A stretch of 64,000 nucleotides of DNA from Curtobacterium sp. VKM Ac-2865 (GCF_015350905.1 NZ_JADKRZ010000001.1:682001-746000); one strand, 5' to 3'; shown: positions 7,881 through 16,013, numbered from the stretch's first letter. Numbers and translations: made by a program. Notes: a model not told the origin generated them from the sequence alone.

Positions 7881-8275
7881 TGGTCTTCCCCTGGTCGTCT
7901 CGTGCTGACTGACCCCGTCCGTGGGCACGACGAACACCGGCCGCGTGGTGGCCGGTCGGTACGCCGAGGTCCCGCCCGGTTCCCTCCGAGCGGTGCACCG
8001 ACGCCGTTCCCGACGCCGTCCGGGTGTCCCCCGGTGGTGCGCTTCTGAAGGTAGCGGCTGGCAATCGGCTGGACACCCCTGTGAACGGCCCCAATGCGGG
8101 GGGACGAGGGGTCTGGATGGGTCCGCATTCGGGGGGACACGGGCAGGAGAACGACCGTTCCTGTCCCCTGTTCTGAGGGTGGCGGCGGGCCGCGTGGGGC
8201 GTCCTGCTTACGCGCTTCCCGGACTGGCCGATAGTCCATCGTGTCCGACTGGACGACCGACAACGGGAGGAGCTG
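7881..8275. other. Divergent regulatory region between sigma gene and flgN
   Basis: No gene is visible in these 395 bases. They hold the flgN sigma-28-like promoter (8208-8234) and a purine-rich part with two related words, AATGCGGGGGGAC (8093-8105) and ATTCGGGGGGACAC (8127-8140). An imperfect inverted repeat follows around 8141-8167. These may be operators for an unknown flagellar regulator. No convincing promoter for the sigma-factor gene could be picked. Confidence 0.5.
8208..8234 (+). promoter_or_regulatory. Sigma-28-like promoter of flgN-flgK-flgL-fliW
   Basis: TTAC (8208-8211), 15 bases, then GCCGATAG (8227-8234), seven of eight bases of the FliA/WhiG -10 consensus GCCGATAA. Transcription would start near 8241, giving a leader of about 35 bases that contains the GGGAGGAG ribosome-binding site of flgN. 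Confidence 0.78.
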
Positions 8276-8761
8276 ATGAGCGTGAACGACCTGTCTGCCG
8301 TGCTCTGGCGCGAACGAGAGCTGCTCGAGATGCTCACCTTCAAGCTCGAGGAGGAGCAGCTGCTGCTCGCCGCCGGCCGCTCCCGCTGGGTCTCGCACGC
8401 CAGCCGTGAGGTCGAGCAGGTGCTCGCACGCCTCCGCACCACCGGCCTCGAGCGCAGCGCCCAGAGCGCCGCCGTCGCCGAGGAGTGGGGCGTCGACCCC
8501 GACGCTCCCCTGCGCGAGGTCGTCGCCGCTGCCCCGGCCGGCCCGTGGGGCGAGATCCTCGCGTCGCACCTGCAGGCGATGCTCGAACTGACGACGCAGA
8601 TCGGCGCGCTCCGGGACGAGAACGACCGCTTCCTCCGCACCGCTGCACAGTCGACCGAGGAGACCCTCGCCGGGTCCGTCGGCGACACCGCCACCTACGA
8701 CGCCGCCGGGGTCTCCGGGCGCTCGGACGGCGAGGCACGCCTCTTCGACGGGAGCCTGTAG
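8276..8761 (+). CDS. flgN: Flagellar hook-filament junction chaperone FlgN
   Basis: FlgN-family proteins chaperone FlgK and FlgL for export. The 161-residue product begins MSVNDLSAVLWRERELLEML and TFKLEEEQLLLAAGRSRWVS, an alpha-helical start typical of FlgN. It continues ILASHLQAMLELTTQIGALR, with a flexible C-terminus. It is placed directly before its expected client flgK with a two-base gap. The GGGAGGAG ribosome-binding site at 8265-8272 fixes the ATG. Sequence similarity within the family is low, so the call rests on the N-terminal pattern plus position. Confidence 0.85.
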   Translation: MSVNDLSAVLWRERELLEMLTFKLEEEQLLLAAGRSRWVSHASREVEQVLARLRTTGLERSAQSAAVAEEWGVDPDAPLREVVAAAPAGPWGEILASHLQAMLELTTQIGALRDENDRFLRTAAQSTEETLAGSVGDTATYDAAGVSGRSDGEARLFDGSL

Positions 8762-8763
8762 CC

Positions 8764-10185
8764 ATGGTGAGCACCTTCGGGTCCCTCGCGACCGCGTACT
8801 CCGGCCTGAGCGCCGCCCGTGCCGGCATCGACGTCACCGGGCAGAACATCGCCAACGCGAACACCGCGGGCTACACGCGGCAGCGCGTCACGCAGTCGTC
8901 GGTCCCCACGGCGCAGACGGGCTTCATGCGCGGCACCGCGGCCCTCGCCGGCCAGGGCGTCTCCATCGACGGGATCGCCCGGCTCGGCTCGATGACCCTC
9001 GACGCGGGTGTCCGTGCAGCCGCGGGTTCCTCCGCGTACGCCACCACCCGGGCCACCGCCCTCGATCAGCTCGAGACGGGGCTGCACGAGCCCGGCACCG
9101 ACGGACTGTCCGCGAAGCTCGACGCGTTCTGGTCGTCGTGGAGCGACCTCGCGTCGCACACCGAGGACCCCGGCGCCGGGACCGCTCTCCTCGGCGCGGC
9201 CGGCACCGTCGTCGCCGCGCTCGCCAGTGGCTCGAAGGCCGTCGACGCCCAGTGGACGAGCGTCCGCGGAACGGTCGTCGGCCAGGTCCAGCAGCTCAAC
9301 GACGCGGCGAAGCAGATCGCCGACCTGAACGGCCGCATCCGCGCCACCCTCGCCGGCGGCGGCAGCGCCAACGAGCTGCTCGACCAGCGCGACCAGCTCA
9401 CCGAGCAGGTCGCATCGCTCGCGGGCGGCACCACCCGGACCAACGCCGACGGCACGGTCGACGTGCTCATCGGCGGGAACCCGCTCGTGCAGGGCAGCGA
9501 TGCCCGGTCGATCGCCCTGGGCGGCGGCACCCGACTCAGCGACGGCGCGCCACTCACCCTGACCTGGACCTCCGGTTCCGGCTCGGCCGTCGGGCTCGGC
9601 GGCGGCTCCATCGCCGGCAACCTCTCCCTGCTCGCCCCGGCGAACCAGGGCGGGACGGGCGGCGCGCTCGCGCAGGCCTCCGCCGCCTACGACGCCACCG
9701 CCACCGCGATCGCGACGCAGGTGAACGCTGTGCACCGCACCGGCACGACCGCGGCCGGCGCCACCGGGACCGACTTCTTCGCGTTCGCTGCCGGGGGCCC
9801 CGCAGCGCAGGGCCTGACGGTCCTGCCCACCGACGCGAGCGGCCTCGCGACCCGGAACGCCGCCGGCGACCACGACGGCTCCGTCGCGGACGCCATCGGG
9901 CAGCTGGGCGCTGCCCTGGACGCTCCCGACCGCACCTGGTCCGCCTTCGTGGCGGGCGTGGGCACGGCCTCCCGGTCGGCGACGTCCGAGTCCACGCTCT
10001 CCGGCCTCGCGCTCACCAGCGCCAGGACCCAGCAGCAGTCCAGCGCGGGCGTCGACCTCGACGAGGAGAACGTCAACCTGCTGAGCTACCAGCACGCGTA
10101 CCAGGGCGCGGCGCGCGTCCTGACCGCCGTCGACGAGATGCTCGACACCCTCATCAACCGCGTCGGCCTCGTCGGGAGGGGATGA
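8764..10185 (+). CDS. flgK: Flagellar hook-associated protein FlgK
   Basis: FlgK is the first junction protein between hook and filament. The 473-residue product begins MVSTFGSLATAYSGLSAARA and GIDVTGQNIANANTAGYTRQ, the diagnostic FlgK/rod motif. The middle contains QQLNDAAKQIADLNGRIRAT and ANELLDQRDQLTEQVASLAG. The C-terminus ends NLLSYQHAYQGAARVLTAVD then EMLDTLINRVG, the axial-protein helix. It follows flgN after two bases and overlaps flgL by ATGA. The length is at the short end for FlgK. Confidence 0.96.
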   Translation: MVSTFGSLATAYSGLSAARAGIDVTGQNIANANTAGYTRQRVTQSSVPTAQTGFMRGTAALAGQGVSIDGIARLGSMTLDAGVRAAAGSSAYATTRATALDQLETGLHEPGTDGLSAKLDAFWSSWSDLASHTEDPGAGTALLGAAGTVVAALASGSKAVDAQWTSVRGTVVGQVQQLNDAAKQIADLNGRIRATLAGGGSANELLDQRDQLTEQVASLAGGTTRTNADGTVDVLIGGNPLVQGSDARSIALGGGTRLSDGAPLTLTWTSGSGSAVGLGGGSIAGNLSLLAPANQGGTGGALAQASAAYDATATAIATQVNAVHRTGTTAAGATGTDFFAFAAGGPAAQGLTVLPTDASGLATRNAAGDHDGSVADAIGQLGAALDAPDRTWSAFVAGVGTASRSATSESTLSGLALTSARTQQQSSAGVDLDEENVNLLSYQHAYQGAARVLTAVDEMLDTLINRVGLVGRG

Positions 10186-11069
10186 CCGTGATCGCCCGTG
10201 TGACCACCCAGATGTCCATGGCGGCAGCCACCAACCGGCTGCAGGCCGGAGCCGCGAAGCTCGCGCAGCTGACCGAGCAGGCCACCACGCTGAAGAACAT
10301 CGGCAAGCCCTCCGACGACCCCGTCGGCACCGCGTCCGCGATGCAGGTCCGCAAGGAGCAGGCCGCGAACGCGCAGTTCACCCGCAACGCGGACGACGCC
10401 GCCGGCTGGCTCGCCACGACCGACAGCGCCCTCGGCGACGTGTACTCCGTGCTGGCCAAGGCCCGGGACCTGACGGTCCAGGCCGCCAACACCGGCAGCA
10501 TGAGCGACACCGACCGGGACGCCGTCGTGACGCAGCTCCGCGCCCTGTCCGCCGACCTCGCCGCGTCCGCCAACACGAAGTACGGCTCCCGCTCCGTGTT
10601 CGCCGGCTCCACCACCGCGGCGACCGCGTTCGACCCGGCCACCGGGTGGGCGTCGTCCACGGCGACCGTGGACCGTCGCATCGGGGACGGCTCCTCGGTG
10701 CGCGTCGACACCTCCGGCCAGGCCGTGTTCGGCACCGGCAGCACCTCGGTGTTCGCTGCGATCGACTCCATCGTGACCGACCTGCAGAACGGCGTGAACG
10801 TGAACCCCCGGCTGAACGAGCTCGACGCGCACCTGACGACCGTGCGCGGCGTGCAGGCGGACGTCGGTGTGCGGCACGCGTCCGCGCTCACCGCGCAGTC
10901 CTCGTTGAAGTCCTCCTCGGTGGACCTCGAGGCCCGCCGGTCGTCGGTCGAGGACAAGGACCTCGCGAAGGCCGTCCTCGACCTCCAGCTCCAGCAGACC
11001 AACTACCAGGCAGCGCTCGCGGTCACCGCGAAGGTGCTGCAGCCGACCCTGATGGACTACCTCCGATGA
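10182..11069 (+). CDS. flgL: Flagellar hook-associated protein FlgL
   Basis: FlgL is the second hook-filament junction protein, distantly related to flagellin. The 295-residue product starts MTVIARVTTQMSMAAATNRL and has a D0/D1-like N-terminus KNIGKPSDDPVGTASAMQVR. KYGSRSVFAGSTT is a FlgL-typical stretch. It closes with LQLQQTNYQAALAVTAKVLQ and PTLMDYLR. The ATG at 10182 overlaps the flgK stop; a GTG two codons later is an alternative. It overlaps fliW by four bases. Confidence 0.95.
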   Translation: MTVIARVTTQMSMAAATNRLQAGAAKLAQLTEQATTLKNIGKPSDDPVGTASAMQVRKEQAANAQFTRNADDAAGWLATTDSALGDVYSVLAKARDLTVQAANTGSMSDTDRDAVVTQLRALSADLAASANTKYGSRSVFAGSTTAATAFDPATGWASSTATVDRRIGDGSSVRVDTSGQAVFGTGSTSVFAAIDSIVTDLQNGVNVNPRLNELDAHLTTVRGVQADVGVRHASALTAQSSLKSSSVDLEARRSSVEDKDLAKAVLDLQLQQTNYQAALAVTAKVLQPTLMDYLR

Positions 11070-11467
11070 ACATCGCCCTCACCTTCACCGTCGCCCCGTT
11101 CGGCCTCGAGCCGCTCTCCGCCTTCGTGCTCTCCCCGATCGAGCACACCGACGGCCTGTTCGCGCTGGTCGGCTCGGGCTCCACGGACACCGGGGTCGAG
11201 GACCCGAGGCTGTTCCTGCTCGACGCCGCGGTGCACCTGCCGTCGTACGCGCCGGAGCTGTCGGACGTTCAGGCCGCCTCCATCGGGCTGGACTCGGCCG
11301 CGGACGCGATGCTGCTCGTGGTGGCGAACGCCGGGTCCGGCTCCGATGCCGGCATGACCGTGAACCTGCTCGCGCCCGTGGTGGTCAACGCCCGCACGGG
11401 TGTCGGCGCCCAGTTCATCCTCGACGGCCAGGACCTGCCGCTGCGCGCCGAGCTCGTGCGGGCGTAG
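11066..11467 (+). CDS. fliW: Flagellar assembly factor FliW
   Basis: FliW binds flagellin and, in bacteria that have it, the translational repressor CsrA. The 133-residue product begins MNIALTFTVAPFGLEPLSAF and contains RLFLLDAAVHLPSYAPELSD and MTVNLLAPVVVNARTGVGAQ, the latter matching the FliW signature near a conserved NLxAPVVVN. The ATG overlaps flgL by ATGA, and the gene ends the flgN-flgK-flgL-fliW operon. csrA usually follows fliW, but none is seen in the next 315 bases. Confidence 0.92.
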   Translation: MNIALTFTVAPFGLEPLSAFVLSPIEHTDGLFALVGSGSTDTGVEDPRLFLLDAAVHLPSYAPELSDVQAASIGLDSAADAMLLVVANAGSGSDAGMTVNLLAPVVVNARTGVGAQFILDGQDLPLRAELVRA

Positions 11468-11782
11468 CGCGGGGGCGGCGCCCGCCCGGCCGCCCCGCCG
11501 CTGCCTCCCCTGCCGCTGCCCTCGCCCGTCCGCCACCCCCGCCGGTCGGAACTTGCAGACGCATACGTCGACTCCGCAGAAGTCGATCACGCTGTGTCAC
11601 GTCGAATGATGCGGACGCAACGTCCTCGTGCGCATCAATCGACACCGCACGAGTCGAACGACTGATGCGATGTCGGTCGTTGCAGACGAACGAGTCCTCC
11701 ACACCTGCGCGCTGCGACCGACTCCTCCACAGATCACCCGACGCTGCCGATCGGTTCGCATGACTTCCGTGACCATCGGTCC
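11468..11782. other. Gene-free spacer after fliW
   Basis: Directly after the fliW stop a run of GC-rich inverted words (about 11468-11500) may act as a terminator. From about 11550 to 11710 the composition drops and short words recur in both orientations, for example TTGCAGACG at two places and GTCGA or its complement many times. No csrA-sized reading frame with a ribosome-binding site was found. Confidence 0.5.
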
Positions 11783-12712
11783 ATGGGATCAGCGGCCTTC
11801 GACATAGAACTCATGCGGACCGGGACACTCGGCAGCGCGGAGCGGCGAGCAGCGGAACGTGCCGCTCGGCGGGGCACGCTCGAACGGGTTCGCCCCGGGG
11901 TCCTCGTCCGTGCTGGGTCGATCAACAGCCTCCGCCCTGCCGACCGCCACGTCCTGCTCATCCGAGCGTCGGTACCACGCATCCCGGTCGGGGCGGCGGT
12001 GGGCTGGTTGTCCGCGAGCAGCCTCCTCGGACTCCCGCACGTCGGCCCGTGGCCACCCAAGGTCCACCTCCTCGACGCCACGACGACGCACACGACGGTC
12101 ACGGCGTGGTTCGTCCGGCACGGGGTCTCCCAGCACCCGTTCTCAGAGCCGGGTCTGGTGAACGGCATCCCCGTCGCCCCACTCCCCCGGACGATCGTCG
12201 ACGTTGCCGCAACGCAGCCGGCCCTTCGATCCGTGCCCGCCATCGACCACGCGCTCAGGCACGGGCTCGCCTCAGTCGACGACCTGACACGGGAGCTGGC
12301 GGCCGTCGAGCCGAAGGGGCACACGCGGGCACAGGCTGCCCTGGCGATGGGTTCGACGCTGTCGGGATCGCCAGCGGAGTCCATCGCACGTGTGCGCTTC
12401 CGCCAGCTGGGAGCGCCCGACCCGGTGCAGCAGCACGAGTTCGCGCGCGTCGGCGAGCGACGAGCCAGCGTGGACTTCTGGTTCCCGGACCAGGGCGTCG
12501 TGGTCGAGGTCGACGGACGGGCCAAGTACGAGGACCCGGCGATGCTCGGCGGCAGATCGACCGCTGATGCCCACTGGCAGGAGAAACGTCGGGAGGACTT
12601 CCTGCGCTCGTTCCCCGAGGTGCGGTTCGTCGTCCGGTTCAGCTGGTCCGACCTGATGGACCTCGAGATCGTGCGGGCAACGCTCGTCCGGGTGGGCGTC
12701 CCGTGCCGATGA
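11783..12712 (+). CDS. AbiEi-like / DUF559-type endonuclease-domain protein
   Basis: This 309-residue protein has two recognisable parts. The N-terminal part (about 15-110) resembles the winged-helix AbiEi antitoxin fold common in actinobacteria, with ERAARRGTLERVRPGVLVRA and AAVGWLSASSLLGLP. The C-terminal part has a Vsr/DUF559-like PD-(D/E)XK nuclease pattern: ASVDFWFPDQGVVVEVDGRA, with D, E and D placed like catalytic residues, followed by KRREDFLRSFPEVRFVVRFS. No AbiEii-type toxin gene lies next to it. Such solitary proteins are abundant in Microbacteriaceae and their role is unknown. It is transcribed alone. Confidence 0.75.
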   Translation: MGSAAFDIELMRTGTLGSAERRAAERAARRGTLERVRPGVLVRAGSINSLRPADRHVLLIRASVPRIPVGAAVGWLSASSLLGLPHVGPWPPKVHLLDATTTHTTVTAWFVRHGVSQHPFSEPGLVNGIPVAPLPRTIVDVAATQPALRSVPAIDHALRHGLASVDDLTRELAAVEPKGHTRAQAALAMGSTLSGSPAESIARVRFRQLGAPDPVQQHEFARVGERRASVDFWFPDQGVVVEVDGRAKYEDPAMLGGRSTADAHWQEKRREDFLRSFPEVRFVVRFSWSDLMDLEIVRATLVRVGVPCR

Positions 12713-12743
12713 CGTCCCAGAGTGCACGTGAGCAGGCAGCCAC

Positions 12744-13376
12744 TCAGCTCGTTGGTTCGACCGGGTGGTGTGCTCTCTGCCGGTCCACCTCGAGCCTCGT
12801 CGTCCCGGGGCGGGCACCCGCACCGACGCCGATGACCTCGCCGACACCCACACGGACACCGTGCACACGTCCCGTCCCCTTGATGACACCGCCGCGGTCG
12901 TCCGGGTCCGGCGCGGAGTGGTCCCCGCCGTCTCCGAGAACCACGTCCCGCACCGCGACGGTGCCGAGGACCTGCGACCCGGCACCGAGTGACGCCGGCC
13001 CCTCGACGAAGACCCCGCCCTGCAGGCGGACTGCCTCGCCGACCTCGACGTCAGCGCCCCGACGAGCAACGATCGTGACGCCGCCTGGGCCCAGCAAGGC
13101 TCTGGCCCCGATCGAGACCTCGCCGTCGTCGGCGATCACACTCACCGACCCCGGGCCGAGCACCGCCCCCGGCGCGATCGTGATCGACCCCGTACCCCGC
13201 GCAGACAACACCACGCCGGGGTACAGCACCACGTCGTCGCCGAGTGCTATTGCTCCGGACACCAGCGTCGACCCCGGGTCCAACACCGCCACCCGAGGGG
13301 CCAGCGCCGCCACCTCACCGACAGTCCGGTACCCGGCAGCCCGCCGGACGACGTCGAGCGCGTGTTCTGCAGCCAT
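12744..13376 (-). CDS. Hexapeptide-repeat (left-handed beta-helix) protein, function unknown
   Basis: This 210-residue Gly/Val-rich protein is built of short repeats such as GAIALGDDVVLYPGVVLSA, GSITIAPGAVLGPGSVSVIA and GEVSIGARALLGPGGVTIVA. These look like the six-residue turns of left-handed beta-helix acyltransferases. No catalytic His or acyltransferase signature could be pinned. The start is ATG at 13376, supported by GGAGGG seven bases upstream; an earlier ATG at 13394 has none. It is divergent from the EcsC-like gene at 13415. It could be a sugar or serine O-acyltransferase relative or a purely structural protein. Confidence 0.6.
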   Translation of the reverse strand: MAAEHALDVVRRAAGYRTVGEVAALAPRVAVLDPGSTLVSGAIALGDDVVLYPGVVLSARGTGSITIAPGAVLGPGSVSVIADDGEVSIGARALLGPGGVTIVARRGADVEVGEAVRLQGGVFVEGPASLGAGSQVLGTVAVRDVVLGDGGDHSAPDPDDRGGVIKGTGRVHGVRVGVGEVIGVGAGARPGTTRLEVDRQRAHHPVEPTS

Positions 13377-13402
13377 CCAGCGACCCTCCCACATGCTCGG
13401 CG

Positions 13403-13408
13403 TACCGT
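13403..13408 (+). promoter_or_regulatory. -10 element TACCGT, leaderless-type
   Basis: TACCGT ends six bases before the ATG at 13415. There is no ribosome-binding site between it and the start codon, so transcription likely begins at or next to the A of ATG. Confidence 0.5.
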
Positions 13409-13414
13409 TGCGGC

Positions 13415-14302
13415 ATGGCCCCGAAGCAGAACAACCGGTCGGACCAGCGGGACCAGGCGATCATCCCCCTGCCCTCCGCGCCGATCGACCAGACCACCCC
13501 CAAGCCCGACGTCCCCACCACCACCACCAAGGGCTGGGCCAAGATGCTCGACCGTGTGATCGACGTCCAGCGCCCCGTCGTCCTCGCGCACGTCAACGCT
13601 GTGCGGCGGCGTCACCCGAACGCCTCGCCCGCCGAGATCATCCAGATCCTCGAGCGGCAGTACCTCGCCGCAGTGACGACCGGCGGCGCTGCCGTGGGTG
13701 CGAGTGCGGTGGTGCCCGGCATCGGCATGGTGGCGAGCTTCGGCCTCAGCGGGGCGGAGACGATCGGCTTCCTCGAGACAACGGCACTGTTCGCCCAGTC
13801 CGTGACCGAGGTGCACGGCATCGCCCTCGACGACCCGGAGCGCTCGCGCACACTGGTCATGGCGATGATCCTCGGCGCGCCCGGCACCCAGCTCATCAAG
13901 CAGCTCGCGGGCCAGGCGGCCGGCGGCCAGGTCCGGACGGCGTTCTGGGGCGAGATGGTGGCGTCGTCGCTGCCCAAGCAGGCCGTCAGCGGGATCGGCA
14001 AGCAGATCCGCGACTCGTTCATCAAGCGCTTCGTGGCACGTCAGGGCACGTCGATGCTCGGGCGTGCGCTGCCCTTCGGCATCGGGGCGGCGGTGGGCGG
14101 GATCGGCAACCACGCACTCGGACGCAAGGTGATCCAGGCCTCGCGCGAGGGCTTCGGCCTCCCGCCGACGCAGTTCCCGATGATCCTCGACCAGAAGGCC
14201 CCGAAGCAGCTCGGCCGTGGACTGCCCTGGCGCCGCAAGGGCAAGCAGGACGACGCCGACGACACCGGCGACCAGCAGCGGCGGTCCGACACGGCGCTCT
14301 GA
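13415..14302 (+). CDS. EcsC-like hypothetical protein
   Basis: This is a 295-residue protein with a polar, Thr/Pro-rich N-terminus (first 45 residues) and a basic, polar C-terminal tail. The central part, GGAAVGASAVVPGIGMVASF and ETIGFLETTALFAQSVTEVH, resembles the Gly/Ala-rich membrane-associated core of EcsC-family proteins; a second Gly-rich stretch is LGRALPFGIGAAVGGIGNHA. There is no signal peptide. The family function is not established. It is transcribed alone toward a bidirectional palindrome at 14314-14361. Confidence 0.55.
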   Translation: MAPKQNNRSDQRDQAIIPLPSAPIDQTTPKPDVPTTTTKGWAKMLDRVIDVQRPVVLAHVNAVRRRHPNASPAEIIQILERQYLAAVTTGGAAVGASAVVPGIGMVASFGLSGAETIGFLETTALFAQSVTEVHGIALDDPERSRTLVMAMILGAPGTQLIKQLAGQAAGGQVRTAFWGEMVASSLPKQAVSGIGKQIRDSFIKRFVARQGTSMLGRALPFGIGAAVGGIGNHALGRKVIQASREGFGLPPTQFPMILDQKAPKQLGRGLPWRRKGKQDDADDTGDQQRRSDTAL

Positions 14303-14313
14303 CTCCACCCGCA

Positions 14314-14361
14314 GACGGACAGGAGGCCCGTGGCGATGCCGCCACGCGCCTCCTGTCCGTC
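14314..14361. terminator. Bidirectional palindromic terminator, GGAGGC family
   Basis: Arms 14314-14327 and 14348-14361 pair perfectly over 14 bases, with further internal pairing. It lies between the 3' ends of the convergent genes ending at 14302 and 14383. It shares the AGGAGGC...GCCTCCT core with palindromes at 15840, 20173, 29154, 43159 and 58449. Confidence 0.75.
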
Positions 14362-14382
14362 AGCGGATCGGCTCCAGACCGC

Positions 14383-14775
14383 TCAGCGCCGCGCCTTCGC
14401 GGTCGCCCGCGCGTTCGCCTTCTTGATCGCCTCGACCAGCTCGTCCTTCGTCATCGAGGACCGACCACTGATCTCGAGCCGCTTCGCGACGTCCATCAGG
14501 TGCGCCTTCGACGCGTTGGCGTCGACGCCGTCCTCGGTCGTGCCCGAGCCGCGCGTGCCCGCAGCGCCGGAGTCCGACGGCCCCGAGGACTCCTTCTCCT
14601 CCCAGTGGTCGCCGACCTTCTCGTACTCGTGCTTGACGGCCGCAAAGGCGGTGCGGTGCGCCCGCTCCCCCTCGCCGTACGTCTCGTTCGCCGAGTCGAG
14701 CGTCTTCGCGTAGACCTCCTGCGCGTGCTCCGGCGACCGCTGCAGGGTGCTCGGGATCTCGTCCTTCGCTGGCAT
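14383..14775 (-). CDS. ChaB-family protein with C-terminal SAP/Rho-N-like domain
   Basis: The 130-residue product starts MPAKDEIPSTLQRSPEHAQE. This and VYAKTLDSANETYGEGERAH match the ChaB fold, a small protein first linked to a cation transporter in E. coli. A Ser/Gly linker leads to KAHLMDVAKRLEISGRSSMT then KDELVEAIKKANARA, a helix-extended-helix like the Rho N-terminal or SAP nucleic-acid-binding domain. The start at 14775 is fixed by GGAGGAGGAC just upstream. The combination suggests a DNA- or RNA-associated stress protein; the role is unproven. Confidence 0.8.
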   Translation of the reverse strand: MPAKDEIPSTLQRSPEHAQEVYAKTLDSANETYGEGERAHRTAFAAVKHEYEKVGDHWEEKESSGPSDSGAAGTRGSGTTEDGVDANASKAHLMDVAKRLEISGRSSMTKDELVEAIKKANARATAKARR

Positions 14776-14851
14776 GTGTCCTCCTCCCCTCACCATCACC
14801 GGTACTCGCAGGGCCTGGCAGCCCGCGGAGAGCAGCGGGTAGACCAGACCC

Positions 14852-15823
14852 ATGGACTACACACACCTCGGACGGACAGGGTTGTCGGTGTCACGAGCAG
14901 TGCTCGGCACCATGAACTTCGGACCGGAGACCAGCGAGGACGACTCGCACGCGATCATGGACCGGGCCCACGAGCTCGGCGTGAACTTCTTCGACACCGC
15001 CAACGGCTACGGCGGCTCGGTGGGCAAGGGCGCCACCGAGGAGATCATCGGCCGCTGGTTCGCCAAGGGCGGTGGGCGCCGCGAGAAGACCGTGCTGGCC
15101 ACCAAGGTCTACGGCGAGATGATCCAGTGGCCGAACGGCGGCAAGCTGTCGGCGTACAACATCCGGCAGTCGCTGGACGCCAGCCTCCGTCGCCTGCAGA
15201 CCGACCACATCGACCTGTTCCAGATGCACCACGTCGACCGGGACACCCCGTGGGACGAGATCTGGCAGGCCATGGAGCTCGCCGTCGCCCAGGGCAAGGT
15301 GCTCTACGTCGGCTCCTCGAACTTCGCCGGGTGGCACATCGCCCAGGCGCAAGAGGCCGCGAAGCACCGCAACTTCCTCGGCCTCGTCAGCGAGCAGTCG
15401 ATCTACAACCTGGTGGTCCGGGACGTCGAGCGCGAGGTCCTGCCCGCCGCCCGCCACTACGGCCTCGGCCTGATCCCGTGGTCCCCGCTGCAGGGCGGCC
15501 TGCTCGGCGGCATCATCGAGAAGACCGAGCAGGGCTCGCGTCGACTCAGCGGCCGCAGCGCCGAGTACGTCGAGGGCCACCGCGACCAGCTGACCGCGTA
15601 CGAGGGCTTCGCGAAGGAGCTCGGCCACACCCCGGGCGAGCTCGCGCTGGCCTGGCTCCTCCACCAGCCCGGCGTCACCGCGCCGATCACGGGGCCGCGC
15701 ACGATGGAGCAGTGGGAGTCGGCCGTCCGTGCGACGGACATCCGCCTCGACGACGCGGCGCTCGCGCGCCTCGACGAGCTCTTCCCCGGCCACAAGACGT
15801 CGCCGGAGGACTTCGCCTGGTGA
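14852..15823 (+). CDS. Aldo/keto reductase
   Basis: This is a 323-residue NADP-dependent oxidoreductase of the aldo/keto reductase family. It begins MDYTHLGRTGLSVSRAVLGT. The TIM-barrel and active-site pieces are FFDTANGYGGSVGKGATEEI (Asp, Tyr), KTVLATKVYG (Lys) and DLFQMHHVDRDTPWDEIWQA (His). The cofactor end is GALAWLL-like in ELALAWLLHQPGVTAPITGP. The substrate cannot be deduced; it looks like the YghZ/Tas-like group. There is no ribosome-binding site and TAGACC lies six bases before the ATG, so it may be leaderless. A strong palindrome follows. Confidence 0.9.
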   Translation: MDYTHLGRTGLSVSRAVLGTMNFGPETSEDDSHAIMDRAHELGVNFFDTANGYGGSVGKGATEEIIGRWFAKGGGRREKTVLATKVYGEMIQWPNGGKLSAYNIRQSLDASLRRLQTDHIDLFQMHHVDRDTPWDEIWQAMELAVAQGKVLYVGSSNFAGWHIAQAQEAAKHRNFLGLVSEQSIYNLVVRDVEREVLPAARHYGLGLIPWSPLQGGLLGGIIEKTEQGSRRLSGRSAEYVEGHRDQLTAYEGFAKELGHTPGELALAWLLHQPGVTAPITGPRTMEQWESAVRATDIRLDDAALARLDELFPGHKTSPEDFAW

Positions 15824-15839
15824 CCTGAGCCAACAGCCT

Positions 15840-15876
15840 GGAGGCCCGGTGCGCGTCCGACGCGCACCGGGCCTCC
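15840..15876. terminator. Palindromic terminator, GGAGGC family
   Basis: GGAGGCCCGGTGCGCG pairs with its complement across a five-base loop, 17 bases past the aldo/keto reductase stop. It has the same core as the other members of this family. Confidence 0.8.
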
Positions 15877-15970
15877 GTCATGTGCTCACCCTGGCGCCCG
15901 CCCCTGGCGATCGGTACCGCGGGCCGCAGCACCGTGCGGGCCCGCCCAGCCCGTGCCCGCTTCCACACCC

Positions 15971-16013
15971 GGTGCGAGCTCGTGTCTCGGCACGGAGTGG
16001 TCAACCTCGCACC
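15971..16013. repeat. Dispersed inverted-repeat element, copy 1
   Basis: The ends GGTGCGAG and CTCGCACC are inverted. The right half (15990-16013) is GCACGGAGTGGTCAACCTCG followed by CACC. A second, more complete copy lies at 56116-56175. It occupies the spacer between two convergent genes. Confidence 0.65.

Noticed and set aside
11468-11782. csrA gene after fliW
   Set aside because: No frame of 55-80 codons with a MLVLTRK-like start or ribosome-binding site on either strand.
12703-15828. A frame of more than 1000 codons spanning several genes on the plus strand
   Set aside because: It crosses the beta-helix, EcsC-like, ChaB and aldo/keto reductase genes out of frame and has low-complexity Arg/Pro-rich sequence typical of high-GC shadows.
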